This document shows positions 48,715-58,209 of a stretch of 64,000 nt of DNA, in pieces. Source of the DNA: Prochlorococcus sp. AG-402-G10 (GTDB taxonomy: Bacteria; Cyanobacteriota; Cyanobacteriia; PCC-6307; Cyanobiaceae); NCBI GenBank assembly GCA_003279445.1, contig QCHT01000007.1:38020-102019 (forward strand), in the 5' to 3' direction. Each line of letters starts with the position of its first letter. Position 1 is the stretch's first letter. Position numbers and translations under genes: made by a program. Below the pieces are notes generated by a model. That model was not told the DNA's origin. It was given only the letters and a program-made list of their open reading frames with translations, and made no database searches.

Positions 48715-49956
48715 TTAATCACAAAAGGGTTGATTATGTTCCAACCAGTAACGAGCCAATTCAAAAGCTTCATAAGAATTGTGCAACCGTCCAAAGGCTC
48801 TTTCCTTACAAAGGAAAAACATTAATTCACCAATCCAAGGTCCTTCAGCAATCTGAAATGTTTGTTTTAAAGTATTTCCATCCAGTGGCGAGGCAGGGTG
48901 AAAAAGAGGATCTAAAGGGTCACGCCAACGATTTAACCACACTTTTTTATCCTTATTAGGTATACTAAGGATGATTGCTGGCAAAAAGGTTTCTAAATCC
49001 AAATGTAACTGTAATCGGTCGAGTTCATTAAGATTTTCAAAAGCTAATCCATCATTTCTTTGCTGCCAAATTCTCAAAAGATTAGAGTTCCTAATTATCT
49101 TTCGACTAAAACCTAAGTTTACTAATCCTCTATCGCTTAACAAATGCGTCAAGCGCACTAAAGGGAAGGAAAGCTTTAACTCATTGGGTGTGAAAGAAGA
49201 AACATTTTTTAAAGATAAAGGGGCAGGTTCCTGAGAATTAGAATTATCTCTCCAAGGCTCTAGTAATTTTAGTTGTATTAGCAAGGGAATTACATCGTCA
49301 GCCCAATAACCATTTGTCAGCCTTTCGATTTCCATTTTTATCCGTTCAGAAGCTACTGTTTCTAATAGTTCTGCATGTTTTCCAATCAAAAACTCAGTCT
49401 GAGAGTCAACTTCAAAGTTCAATTCAGACATTAATCTCAACGCTCGAAGAATTCTTAAAGGGTCCTCAATTAAATTGCCTTCAGCAATTGCAACCAGCTT
49501 TTTCTCATCAAGATCTTTAAGTCCTCCAGAAGGGTCTATAAGAAAAGGTGTTGGTAACAAATTCAATGCAATTGCATTGACAGAAAAATCTCTTCTAAGC
49601 AAATCTTCTTCCAGGTTCTGACCAACCTGACTTGCCAGATCAATTTTCCAATTTTTAAATACATATCTGCCAATATCTCTTTTAGAATCAAGTTCTATAG
49701 CTCTTCCACCATATTTTTGAACAAGGCTTTTACAAGTTTCAATTGCATGGTTAGGTAAGACAAAATCTAAATCTGGGTCAAGACCTTGCTTATTTAACAA
49801 ACCATCTCTAACTGCTCCCCCTACTAAAACGGTTCCTTCTGGCAGGTCCTCTAAAGCAAACGGCCAAGCTTCAGGTTTCAGACGTTGCAAAAGCATCTTT
49901 CCCAGATAAAATCCATTAGTGTCAAAAATTGATTGAGTTTCAGAATTGAATGTCAT
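48715..49956 (-). CDS. tRNA nucleotidyltransferase (CCA-adding/poly(A) polymerase family)
   Basis: Class II nucleotidyltransferase that adds or repairs the 3' CCA end of tRNA. Seen: LPEGTVLVGGAVRDGLLNKQG (about 44-62), the metal-binding DPDLDFVLP, RRDFSVNAIALNLLP and LRALRLMSELNFEVD. From ATG 49956 it is 413 aa; ATG at 49962 or TTG at 49995 are possible. The former start shares the bases CATG with ycf34 on the other strand. In cyanobacteria CCA-adding and A-adding activities can be split between paralogues, so full CCA addition is not proven. Confidence 0.88.
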   Translation of the reverse strand: MTFNSETQSIFDTNGFYLGKMLLQRLKPEAWPFALEDLPEGTVLVGGAVRDGLLNKQGLDPDLDFVLPNHAIETCKSLVQKYGGRAIELDSKRDIGRYVFKNWKIDLASQVGQNLEEDLLRRDFSVNAIALNLLPTPFLIDPSGGLKDLDEKKLVAIAEGNLIEDPLRILRALRLMSELNFEVDSQTEFLIGKHAELLETVASERIKMEIERLTNGYWADDVIPLLIQLKLLEPWRDNSNSQEPAPLSLKNVSSFTPNELKLSFPLVRLTHLLSDRGLVNLGFSRKIIRNSNLLRIWQQRNDGLAFENLNELDRLQLHLDLETFLPAIILSIPNKDKKVWLNRWRDPLDPLFHPASPLDGNTLKQTFQIAEGPWIGELMFFLCKERAFGRLHNSYEAFELARYWLEHNQPFCD

Positions 49957-50206
49957 GTGCATATGCGTTAACTGCCAATGGGTCGATCGCTGCAAGACCT
50001 ATCACTCAGTCGAGAAACAACATGGCGCAAAACACTTAACATTAAATCCTGATTTTGACCCTAAAGAACCAATTATCCATGTCAGTCTGATAGATAAAGA
50101 GCAAGTAAGCACAGAAATTGAATGGGATGTACAAGCATGCAAAAGTTTTTGCTTGGATCATGGTCGATGGTTACGTTTACGACCTAACGAAAAAGTACCT
50201 TCCTGA
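49955..50206 (+). CDS. ycf34: Ycf34, putative iron-sulfur protein of photosynthetic electron transport
   Basis: An 83-residue protein beginning MCICVNCQWVDRCKTYHSVE with four cysteines in the first 13 residues (CIC, C, C), followed by NPDFDPKEP and EWDVQACKSF. This is the Ycf34 family, reported in Synechocystis to carry an iron-sulfur cluster and to affect photosynthetic electron transport. The start is chosen at 49955 because the family begins there. Four more in-frame residues upstream (from 49946) are not needed. It is followed by tsaB after 5 bases. Confidence 0.93.
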   Translation: MCICVNCQWVDRCKTYHSVEKQHGAKHLTLNPDFDPKEPIIHVSLIDKEQVSTEIEWDVQACKSFCLDHGRWLRLRPNEKVPS

Positions 50207-50211
50207 ATGTA

Positions 50212-50877
50212 ATGAAAGAAAAGAATCTAAGTAAAAATGAACCAAGGTTTCTACTAGCTTTGCATAGTTCCACTGAAAGCTTAGGAATAGGGTTAACAGA
50301 TTTAAATAGTCAAAAACCAATATTCAAAAAATCAACTATCAAGATTGGCAAAGATTTATCCAAATATCTATTTAGTTCTATTGAAAGAATATTGCCATCT
50401 ATTTCATGGAATAAGATCGCAATGTTAACAGTAGCTACTGGCCCTGGTGGTTTTACTGGTACAAGACTAACAATTGTTTTTGCTAGAACAATTGCTCAGC
50501 AATTGAAGTGCCAAATTGAAGGTGTTAGTAGTTTTAAATTAATGGCTTATCGCCTTTGCAAAAAATTAAATGAAAATGAAGTTGAGAAACCATTCTGGAT
50601 AAAACAGAACCTCAAACATCGTGGAATAGTTGCTGGAAAATATCAGCTAATGAAAAACATAGAAAAAAAAAGTATCATTAAAATAGAGGAATTAGAAAAG
50701 CCACATTTAATAGATCAAAAGACAAAAATGTATCCAGTAGTAGATGCATCTGAAGATGTATCAGAAGATATAGAAAGACTGTTAAAGATAGGCTTAGAGT
50801 CGTATAAGAAAAAGAATAAACATAACTGGAATGAAGTTCTACCAATTTACCCAACTTCGCCAGTAAAGATTAATTAA
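50212..50877 (+). CDS. tsaB: tRNA threonylcarbamoyladenosine biosynthesis protein TsaB
   Basis: ASKHA-fold partner of TsaD in making t6A37 of tRNA. In the 221 residues LALHSSTESLGIGL resembles the first beta hairpin, and VATGPGGFTGTRLTIVFARTIAQQL is the family's signature. The second half, rich in Lys and Ile, is divergent and lacks clear landmarks. It overlaps the DUF218 gene by one base (TAATG). Confidence 0.88.
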   Translation: MKEKNLSKNEPRFLLALHSSTESLGIGLTDLNSQKPIFKKSTIKIGKDLSKYLFSSIERILPSISWNKIAMLTVATGPGGFTGTRLTIVFARTIAQQLKCQIEGVSSFKLMAYRLCKKLNENEVEKPFWIKQNLKHRGIVAGKYQLMKNIEKKSIIKIEELEKPHLIDQKTKMYPVVDASEDVSEDIERLLKIGLESYKKKNKHNWNEVLPIYPTSPVKIN

Positions 50878-51473
50878 TGACAGTCAAATATAAAATTTAT
50901 TTAGCTATTTTAATTTTATTCTCGACATTTATAGGGTACAGACATTTATTACCTTATCTTCAATCAAAATTTAACAATCAACAACCTCAAGTAATACTAG
51001 TATTAGGAGGCGATATTGATAGAGAAGTTGCAGGTATAAAAATTGCTAAAGAATTAAATATTCCATTAATCGTTAGTGGAGGTAGTAATTCACAATTCTC
51101 AGATTGGTTAATAAAAGAAGGAGGCATTTCCGAAGCTCTTGTTAAGCGTGATTACAGGGCAAAAGATACATTAACAAATTTTACTTCTATAATTGATGAT
51201 CTAAATGAAGAAGACATAACTCATATCTTATTAATTACAAGCAAATATCATATTGAACGGGCAAAGGTTGTTGGTGAAATTATTGCTTCAAGTAGAGGCA
51301 TTAGGCTGACAAGTTTGTCTATCCCATGTAAATCCTTCTGCTCAGTCAAAGAACAGAAAGAGAGTGCAAAAAAGAAATATATTGATTTTCTCAGATCGAT
51401 AATATGGGTTGTAACCGGGAAAGATATTAAACCTTTGGTTCCTAACTTTCTAAAGTATCATTTTGAAAGTTAA
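50877..51473 (+). CDS. DUF218/YdcF-like membrane-anchored protein
   Basis: A 198-residue protein with an N-terminal hydrophobic segment (YLAILILFSTFIGY, about 7-20) and a DUF218 (YdcF/SanA-type) domain: VILVLGGDIDREVAGIKIAKELNIPLIVSGG (about 38-68) and ITHILLITSKYHIERAK near 120. Relatives take part in envelope processes, but the substrate is unknown. The gene is AT-rich and ends 12 bases from plsC on the other strand. Confidence 0.82.
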   Translation: MTVKYKIYLAILILFSTFIGYRHLLPYLQSKFNNQQPQVILVLGGDIDREVAGIKIAKELNIPLIVSGGSNSQFSDWLIKEGGISEALVKRDYRAKDTLTNFTSIIDDLNEEDITHILLITSKYHIERAKVVGEIIASSRGIRLTSLSIPCKSFCSVKEQKESAKKKYIDFLRSIIWVVTGKDIKPLVPNFLKYHFES

Positions 51474-51485
51474 AAAATCTAAAGC

Positions 51486-52136
51486 TTAATGGATAAGTCC
51501 CTGATCAATCATTGAATTAATAGATAACTTGAGTTGTTTTGTTGTTTCCTCTAAATCCACTTTTTTACGACTGCTTGGAGGCAAAATAGGTTTACCGATC
51601 CTTAAATGAATAGGAACAAGTCTAGGCAAAGAAAAGCCCTTTTTAAGAGCTTTATGACTATTAATTATGGCAACTGGAAGAATTTGTGAACCGGTTCTTG
51701 CCGAAAGCAAAGCTGCGCCAGCCATTGGGTTATTCACTCGACCGTTTTCCTGGCGGGTCCCATCCAAAAAAACACCAGTCGCCCAACCCTTTTCTAATCG
51801 AGAAGAAGCAATTCGAATTGCTTCTCTATCACTAGCACCTCTACTAACTGGATATGCTCCGCAAGCTTTAATAATGAATGATAATAATGGAATCTTAAAC
51901 AACTCAGCTTTAGCCATAAATGCTACAGGTCGACCTAAAGCATGACCTAGGAATGGTGGGTCCAAGTGGGAGCCATGATTAGCGACAACAACCAAGGAAC
52001 AATTTAACGGGACTAAATGATTCCCAGTCGTGCGTCCCCGAAATAACAATCGAAAGACAGGGAAAACTAAAAGATAACTCACGAGTCTATAAATAAGACT
52101 TGGTTTTGGGATAACAGTATTAGTGGGTTCTTTCAA
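51486..52136 (-). CDS. plsC: 1-acyl-sn-glycerol-3-phosphate acyltransferase
   Basis: Adds the second acyl chain to make phosphatidic acid. The 216 residues carry the HxxxxD motif in VVANHGSHLDPPFLGHALGRPV (about 53-73), and FLDGTRQENG with the second substrate motif. The start is TTG at 52136, whose GA overlaps the fabD stop. This places the lysophosphatidate step at the end of the plsX-fabH-fabD unit. Confidence 0.92.
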   Translation of the reverse strand: MKEPTNTVIPKPSLIYRLVSYLLVFPVFRLLFRGRTTGNHLVPLNCSLVVVANHGSHLDPPFLGHALGRPVAFMAKAELFKIPLLSFIIKACGAYPVSRGASDREAIRIASSRLEKGWATGVFLDGTRQENGRVNNPMAGAALLSARTGSQILPVAIINSHKALKKGFSLPRLVPIHLRIGKPILPPSSRKKVDLEETTKQLKLSINSMIDQGLIH

Positions 52137-53035
52137 TTTGAATGCCCCAAATCACTTGCAGAAGATAATTGATTCAAATTAACCCCCTTAATTGATCGTT
52201 TAGCAAGACCACTTAAAACTTTTCCTGGTCCAATTTCTAATAAAGTTTCTATGCCAAGATTCTCCAAATTCTTCATTGTCTCTCGCCATCGAACCCCTGA
52301 AATCATTTGGCACTGCAACCTTTTCCTCAATAATTTGCCATCTATCGAAGGAGTTGGGTCTGCATTACTTAAAACAGGAAATATGGCATCATTAAAGATC
52401 ACATCATCCAATTGCAATGAAAAGGTATCCGCAGCCTTGGACATAAAGGGAGAATGAAAAGCTCCCGAAACTTTCAATGGAACTGTACGTTTGCACTTTA
52501 GTTTTCCCGCAACTAACCCAACAGCATCTGGTGCACCAGATAACACAACTTGATCAGAACTATTGTCATTAGCGATAACAACACCATCAGTATTAGAAAT
52601 CAAATCTTCCAGTTCTGTTCTATCAAAGCCTATTACTGCAGTCATTGCACCACCGCCAGCAGAAGCCATTAGCTCAGAACGATTCTTCAAGAGAACCAAT
52701 GCTGTTTTGAGATCAATCACCTCAGCCGCATAAAGAGCAACAAACTCGCCAAGACTATGTCCTGCAACAAAACTGGCTTTTCTTCCTTGTCTTTTGAAAT
52801 CGTCAATTAACAATGACTCCACAACAAATAATGCCGGTTGAGTATTACGCGTATCATTCAAATCACTTAATTCATCATTTGAATTGGCAGTTCCTTTACA
52901 AATCCGCAACAAATCTCTGCCTAAAATTTCTGATGCTAATGCAAACCTCTCTTTAGAACCTGATAGAGGAAGTACTGCATCAGCCATTTCTGGTTTTTGT
53001 GATCCCTGTCCAGGGAAGGTCCAAGCAATTTTCAT
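52133..53035 (-). CDS. fabD: Malonyl-CoA-ACP transacylase
   Basis: Loads malonyl groups onto ACP. The 300 residues begin FPGQGSQKPEMAD and include the active-site serine in VAGHSLGEFVALYAAEVI (about 94) and the histidine in SGAFHSPFMSKA. The length is normal. It lies 27 bases after fabH and overlaps plsC. Confidence 0.95.
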   Translation of the reverse strand: MKIAWTFPGQGSQKPEMADAVLPLSGSKERFALASEILGRDLLRICKGTANSNDELSDLNDTRNTQPALFVVESLLIDDFKRQGRKASFVAGHSLGEFVALYAAEVIDLKTALVLLKNRSELMASAGGGAMTAVIGFDRTELEDLISNTDGVVIANDNSSDQVVLSGAPDAVGLVAGKLKCKRTVPLKVSGAFHSPFMSKAADTFSLQLDDVIFNDAIFPVLSNADPTPSIDGKLLRKRLQCQMISGVRWRETMKNLENLGIETLLEIGPGKVLSGLAKRSIKGVNLNQLSSASDLGHSN

Positions 53036-53062
53036 AACATTTTTAACTCACTCCAAATAAGA

Positions 53063-54082
53063 CTAAGACTTACCATGCCATCTAAACAGAGCAACACCCC
53101 AACTCAAGCCTGCTCCAAAACCACTAGATGCTATTAGATCTTTAGACTTTATTCGTCCATCTCTTACAGCTTCATCTAACATGATCGGGATGGTGGCAGC
53201 TGAAGTGTTCCCATAATTTTCAAGATTACTCAAAACCTTGCTTTTTGGAATAGAGAAACGATCTGCTACTGCATTTAAAATTCTTTGATTTGCCTGATGC
53301 AAAAGTAGCCAATCCAAAGAATCAGCAGAGATTCCACAATTGCCTAAAACATCTTTTAAGAGCAAAGGAACTTCTCTAACTGCAAATTTATAAACTTCCT
53401 GCCCGTTCATCTGAATTGTAGAAAATCTACCAATTTGATTTTTGAAAGGACCAACTAAATTTACAAAATCTTTTGCCTGAGGAACACTCAAACATTCCCC
53501 TCGACTTCCGTCTGATTTAAGCTTGAAAGCAATTAAAGCATTGTTATCATTACTAGTCGCTTCTATGGCAACTGCTCCAGCACCATCTCCAAAAAGAACA
53601 CAACTACGTCTATCATCCCAGTCCATCCAACTACTTAATTGATCGGCACCAATAACAATTACTCTTCTAAAGGTTCCATTTTGAAGATACTGAGCAGCAG
53701 TTACTAACGCAAACAAAAAGCCACTACATGCTGCTGTGAGGTCAAAAGCGACTGCATTTGTCGCGCCCAATTGAGCTTGAATCTTTGGCGCGATTCCAAA
53801 TAAATCATCTGGAGTAGAAGTCGCGACCAGCAGCATATCAACTGTATCTGCCTCCCAGCCAGCCATTTCTATCGCCGATATTGCAGCTCGAGTACTTAGA
53901 TTTGAAAGTGATTCATTTGAACCAATTATTCTCCTTTCCCTAATCCCAGTTCTCGTATTTACCCATTCATCATTAGTGTCTACTCGTGCGGCAAGCTGAT
54001 CATTACTAATCCTCTGTGCTGGAGTTGCACTACCGCTGCCTACTAAAGAGACTCCGAAAAGAGTTTGGAAATTCCCAGTCAA
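53063..54082 (-). CDS. fabH: 3-oxoacyl-ACP synthase III
   Basis: Starts fatty acid synthesis by condensing acetyl-CoA with malonyl-ACP. The 339 residues have AFDLTAACSGFLFALV with the catalytic cysteine (about 123), LLLHQANQRI with histidine and NYGNTSAATIPIM with asparagine. The start is TTG at 54082; no ATG fits. The gap to plsX is 59 bases. Confidence 0.95.
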   Translation of the reverse strand: MTGNFQTLFGVSLVGSGSATPAQRISNDQLAARVDTNDEWVNTRTGIRERRIIGSNESLSNLSTRAAISAIEMAGWEADTVDMLLVATSTPDDLFGIAPKIQAQLGATNAVAFDLTAACSGFLFALVTAAQYLQNGTFRRVIVIGADQLSSWMDWDDRRSCVLFGDGAGAVAIEATSNDNNALIAFKLKSDGSRGECLSVPQAKDFVNLVGPFKNQIGRFSTIQMNGQEVYKFAVREVPLLLKDVLGNCGISADSLDWLLLHQANQRILNAVADRFSIPKSKVLSNLENYGNTSAATIPIMLDEAVRDGRIKSKDLIASSGFGAGLSWGVALFRWHGKS

Positions 54083-54141
54083 AAAGAAAAAACTTGCCTA
54101 AATTCAATCATAAGTAACAATCATAAAACAATTCGATTGAT

Positions 54142-55431
54142 CTAACTCAAAGCTTTAGGACTTTGAAGCTGAGCTAAGTCATCCATAACTCCATGGCTAG
54201 CTGCGGAATGAGCGATCCTAAGGGCACTGACAACCGACAAGGCCTTGCTACTTCCATGCCCAATTACACAAATTCCATTCACTCCAAGCAATAACGCCCC
54301 GCCATGCTCAGCATGATCTAAACGTTTTTTTATCCTTTTGAGGTTATTTCTCAAAAATGCAGAGCCTACCTTTCCTCTTCTTCCCCTTGGCAACTCTGCA
54401 CGTAAAACATCTAACAAAACACTACCTACAGATTCAAGAAATTTAAGTAAAACATTTCCTGTAAATCCATCACAAACAACAACATCAAAGTCTCCGGAAA
54501 GAACATCTCTACCTTCGCAATTCCCAACAAATTCAAAACGCTTTTCTTTCTTCATTAACTCATAGGCTTGCAGCGATAGATCATTTCCTTTACATTCTTC
54601 TTCACCTATATTCAGCAGTCCAATTCTCGGAGTGCTAACTTGCAAAACATCTCGAGAATAAATATTGCCTAAAAGAGCAAATTGATGCAAGTAAGAAGGC
54701 TTGCAATCCATGTTTGCCCCTACATCAAGAACCAAAACTGGTTGACCTGGATCTTTTGTGGGGAATAAAGCACCTATTGCAGGTCTATCGATGCCATCCA
54801 AACGACCAAGTCTGAAAATTGCAGAGGCCATTAATGCTCCTGAATTTCCAGCTGAATAGACAGCAAGGGCCTCTCCTTTCTTGACCAAATCCATTGCAAC
54901 ATTAATACTTGCATCACGTTTCTTTCTTACTACAGTCGCCTCCTCATTCATTCCAACAGATTTTCCACTTGCGACCAATTCAATATGCCCTGCAGCAATT
55001 GTCTGATTGAGCAAATCCAACAGTCCCATTTCTTTGGCAGACTCAAGGACCTTATCCTTTTCTCCCACAAATTTTATACAAAGTGGAAGACGTTCTATTG
55101 CTTTTAAACAACCATCAAGAATTGGTCCTGGAGCATAATCTCCTCCCATACCATCAACTGCGACCCAAAGTCTTGTTGCAGCAGAATCACTAGCAATAGA
55201 CTTATCTGAATCATTTTGCCCTCCTTGGAGCCTCCGTAAAGGATCAAAAACCAACGGTTCTAAAGTACTTCTTGCCATTGAGCCAGCACTAGAAACAACA
55301 TTTCCAGCTGCTGAAGCAGAATTCGCTGCTGTATCAACCAAAGTAGTAACAGCAGAGTTTCGTCTGTACCAAATAACTAATCTTCTAATAGCTCTAGAGC
55401 GACTACTTTTTGACCGAGATTCATTTTCCAC
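54142..55431 (-). CDS. plsX: Phosphate acyltransferase PlsX with N-terminal extension
   Basis: Makes acyl-phosphate from acyl-ACP as acyl donor for glycerolipids. The family core begins at about residue 88 with WVAVDGMGGDYAPGPILDGC and continues VRKKRDASINVAMDLVKKGEA, SAGNSGALMASAIFRLGRL and VCDGFTGNVLLKFLES. The 429 residues exceed the usual 330-350 because of an 87-residue N-terminal extension rich in Ser, Arg and Ala (MENESRSKSSRSRAIRRL...). Whether that part is translated depends on the start; in-frame codons upstream of the core are few. It is 11 bases after rpaB. Confidence 0.9.
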   Translation of the reverse strand: MENESRSKSSRSRAIRRLVIWYRRNSAVTTLVDTAANSASAAGNVVSSAGSMARSTLEPLVFDPLRRLQGGQNDSDKSIASDSAATRLWVAVDGMGGDYAPGPILDGCLKAIERLPLCIKFVGEKDKVLESAKEMGLLDLLNQTIAAGHIELVASGKSVGMNEEATVVRKKRDASINVAMDLVKKGEALAVYSAGNSGALMASAIFRLGRLDGIDRPAIGALFPTKDPGQPVLVLDVGANMDCKPSYLHQFALLGNIYSRDVLQVSTPRIGLLNIGEEECKGNDLSLQAYELMKKEKRFEFVGNCEGRDVLSGDFDVVVCDGFTGNVLLKFLESVGSVLLDVLRAELPRGRRGKVGSAFLRNNLKRIKKRLDHAEHGGALLLGVNGICVIGHGSSKALSVVSALRIAHSAASHGVMDDLAQLQSPKALS

Positions 55432-55442
55432 TTAATTTATCT

Positions 55443-56186
55443 CTAATGTTCTGTTGAAAGAGGGTCAACGATACGTTGAAACAGATAACCAGTACCTCTA
55501 GCAGTAAGAATTAACTCTGGATTAGCAGGGTCATCTTCTAATTTGGAACGCAGTCGAGAAATATGAACATCAACAACTCTTGTATCAACATGTCTCTCAG
55601 GAGTGTATCCCCAAACCTCTTTCAAAATTTCTCCTCTGCTAAATGGTTCTCCAGATCTACTAACTAGAAGTTCTAACAAACTAAATTCCATACCTGTCAG
55701 TCTTATACGTTCGTCACCTCTATACACTTTTCGTCTATTGGTATCAATCCGAAAGGCTGCAACTTGAATAACACCTGAGTTAGGCAAACCTGCAATTTGT
55801 TCTTTTTCAACTCGGCGCAAGACACATCTAATACGTGCTTCAAGTTCCTTAGGGCTAAAAGGCTTAACAACATAATCATCTGCACCCAGTTCAAGCCCTG
55901 TAATGCGATCTGCAACATCTCCCAAGGCCGTAAGCATGACTATCGGGACATCTGAGTCCTTTCTTAATTCTTGAATTACACCATAACCATCAAGTTTTGG
56001 CATCATGACATCAAGTACAACCAAATCAGGTTCACAATTTTGAAACTGCTGAAGCGCTTCATTACCATTGCAAGCCGTGACAACTTGATAGCCGATCATC
56101 GATAAACGAGTTTCCAGGATTCTCCTGATACTCGCTTCATCATCAGCTACGAGGATGATTTCTTTAGATTGACTGGCGGCCGTCAT
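55443..56186 (-). CDS. rpaB: Response regulator RpaB (OmpR/PhoB type)
   Basis: Essential cyanobacterial regulator controlling light-stress genes. The 247 residues show the receiver (VADDEASIRRILETRLSMIGY, phosphoacceptor in VVLDVMMPKLDGYG, D about 58) and the winged HTH ([58 protein letters not shown]). The stretch LGADDYVVKPFSPKELEARIR and the whole output domain fit RpaB closely. The partner kinase (Hik33/NblS) is not here. It begins a run with plsX-fabH-fabD-plsC; 107 bases separate it from radA. Confidence 0.95.
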   Translation of the reverse strand: MTAASQSKEIILVADDEASIRRILETRLSMIGYQVVTACNGNEALQQFQNCEPDLVVLDVMMPKLDGYGVIQELRKDSDVPIVMLTALGDVADRITGLELGADDYVVKPFSPKELEARIRCVLRRVEKEQIAGLPNSGVIQVAAFRIDTNRRKVYRGDERIRLTGMEFSLLELLVSRSGEPFSRGEILKEVWGYTPERHVDTRVVDVHISRLRSKLEDDPANPELILTARGTGYLFQRIVDPLSTEH

Positions 56187-56293
56187 TTTGTCTGTAGCTG
56201 AATCCGCTCAAAGAAGTTTATCTTAGACAAACCTTTAAAATCATCTAAAAAACTACTTCATTCAACTACAAAGAACTTTCTTTAGACAACCGA

Positions 56294-57676
56294 GTGACAC
56301 GAACTAGCACTATCTATATCTGCCAAACATGTGGAGCAGAAACACGACAATTTTTTGGTCGATGCACAAGTTGTGGGGATTGGAACTCAATAGTTGAAGA
56401 AGTAATTCGTCCATCAAATTTACGAGCCACAAACAAGAAAGGTTCTTCTTCAAAAAGTCTGGTAGCAAAGCATTCTCAACCAATTTCATCTATCAATAAT
56501 GAGCCTATCGAACGCATTTTCAGTGGGTCCAAAGAATTAGATCGGGTTCTTGGTGGAGGCTTGGTCGAAGGTTCTCTCGTACTCATAGGAGGCGATCCAG
56601 GAATAGGTAAAAGTACTCTGCTATTACAAAGCGCAACTGAAATGGCTCGTTACAAATCAGTTCTTTATATAACAGCCGAAGAATCAAGCAATCAAGTACA
56701 ACTTCGCTGGAATAGGCTCAAAAAAGAAGAATCTTCTCTTCACCTTCTTGCAGAAACAGATCTTGAGTTAATTTTGAATGAGATAGAAAATTTCAATCCA
56801 GCTGTTGCAATAATTGATAGCATCCAAGCTTTACAAGATAGTAATTTAGGAGGCACGCCAGGTTCAGTAAGCCAAGTTAGGGAATGTTCAGCGGCCTTAC
56901 AGAGGTTGGCGAAATCAAAAAATATAACAGTAATCCTTGTAGGGCATGTCACCAAAGAAGGAATGCTGGCAGGTCCCAAAGTCCTAGAACATCTCGTTGA
57001 TACAGTTTTAACATTTGAAGGGGATCGTTTCGCTAGTCACCGAATTCTTAGGACAGTCAAAAATAGATTTGGCGCTACCAATGAGCTAGGTGTATTTGAA
57101 ATGCAAGGCTCGGGATTAATAGAAGTTCTAAATCCAAGTGAACTTTTCTTAAGCTCTCAAAATGCTCCTGGGGTGGCAACAACAGTAGCTTGTGAAGGAA
57201 CCAGACCAATTGCTATAGAGCTTCAAGCCTTAATTAACAAAACCAGCTATCCATCCCCCAGAAGAACCGCCACTGGGATTGAGAGCAATAGATTGCATCA
57301 AATCCTAGCAGTTATTGAAAAACATTTAAGTCTTCCCTTATCACGTTTCGATTGTTATTTAGCAGTAGCAGGAGGCTTGGAAGTTGAAGAACCTGCAGCA
57401 GATTTAGGAATAGCAGCAGCTATCATCTCAAGTTATAAAACAGTAGAGCTACCTAAAGGGGTCGTCCTAATAGGAGAGATTGGCCTTGGAGGGCAATTGC
57501 GTTCTGTAGGGCAAATGCAATTAAGAATTCGTGAAGCTGAGAGACTAGGATTCCATAGTGCAATTGTTCCAAAGTTATCTAATAAAGAATTACCCTCAAA
57601 GAATAATGATCAAATACATATAAAAGAAGCCTCAAATATAAGAGAAGTGTTTGAAATCTTACTTAAGCTAATTTAA
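56294..57676 (+). CDS. radA: DNA repair protein RadA (Sms)
   Basis: RecA-like helicase acting in homologous recombination. The start is GTG at 56294. In the 460 residues: a C4 zinc finger (CQTCGAETRQFFGRCTSCGDW, about 10-30), Walker A GGDPGIGKSTLL (about 98), the RadA-specific KNRFGATNE (about 257) and a C-terminal Lon-like peptidase domain with the YPSPRRTATGI and GGLEVEEPAADLGIAAAI segments. The arrangement and length are standard. Confidence 0.96.
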   Translation: MTRTSTIYICQTCGAETRQFFGRCTSCGDWNSIVEEVIRPSNLRATNKKGSSSKSLVAKHSQPISSINNEPIERIFSGSKELDRVLGGGLVEGSLVLIGGDPGIGKSTLLLQSATEMARYKSVLYITAEESSNQVQLRWNRLKKEESSLHLLAETDLELILNEIENFNPAVAIIDSIQALQDSNLGGTPGSVSQVRECSAALQRLAKSKNITVILVGHVTKEGMLAGPKVLEHLVDTVLTFEGDRFASHRILRTVKNRFGATNELGVFEMQGSGLIEVLNPSELFLSSQNAPGVATTVACEGTRPIAIELQALINKTSYPSPRRTATGIESNRLHQILAVIEKHLSLPLSRFDCYLAVAGGLEVEEPAADLGIAAAIISSYKTVELPKGVVLIGEIGLGGQLRSVGQMQLRIREAERLGFHSAIVPKLSNKELPSKNNDQIHIKEASNIREVFEILLKLI

Positions 57677-57690
57677 ACTTTAAAGAATCA

Positions 57691-58209
57691 TCAATATACA
57701 TCGATATTACTTCTTCCAGTAGTCTTTAGCCAGTTTTCAATGTCTAAATATCCACCAGGGTAAAGCCTGACTGCCTTAGTCCAAACCTCAGCAGCTTTAT
57801 CAAACCAAATGTCACTTTCATCTGGTTTCCCTTCCTGTTGTAAAGCACGACCACGTTTTTCATATATGAGGCCCATGTTTTTTAAACATGATGGTTGTTT
57901 CGGGTTTTCTTCTAAAGCTTTGATATAAGTATCTAGTGCTCTTTCTTCTTCTCCATTACTCATATAAATAATAGCCATATTTTTCAGCGTTTCCCCTCTA
58001 TCAATGGCACTCTCCTCAAGCCTGAGACTCTCTTCATAATTCTCTAAAGCCTCCGAATAATCACCATTAGTTTGAGCTGCAAAGCCTTCTTTGTAATAGA
58101 TATAAGCTTGCTTTTCCTTCGCTGGAATAGGCATCATTTTCACAATACCTTCAGCAATTACAGAGAATGCTTTATCAAAAGGATTGTCGTTATTTTGGCT
58201 ACTAGGCAC
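57691..58209 (-). CDS. ycf3: Photosystem I assembly protein Ycf3
   Basis: Thylakoid chaperone for PSI assembly. The 172 residues start [15 protein letters not shown] and contain TPR units ([33 protein letters not shown] and [30 protein letters not shown]). It ends [13 protein letters not shown], typical of the family. The start is GTG at 58209. It is 14 bases from radA's end and divergent from the copper ATPase. Confidence 0.95.
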   Translation of the reverse strand: MPSSQNNDNPFDKAFSVIAEGIVKMMPIPAKEKQAYIYYKEGFAAQTNGDYSEALENYEESLRLEESAIDRGETLKNMAIIYMSNGEEERALDTYIKALEENPKQPSCLKNMGLIYEKRGRALQQEGKPDESDIWFDKAAEVWTKAVRLYPGGYLDIENWLKTTGRSNIDVY

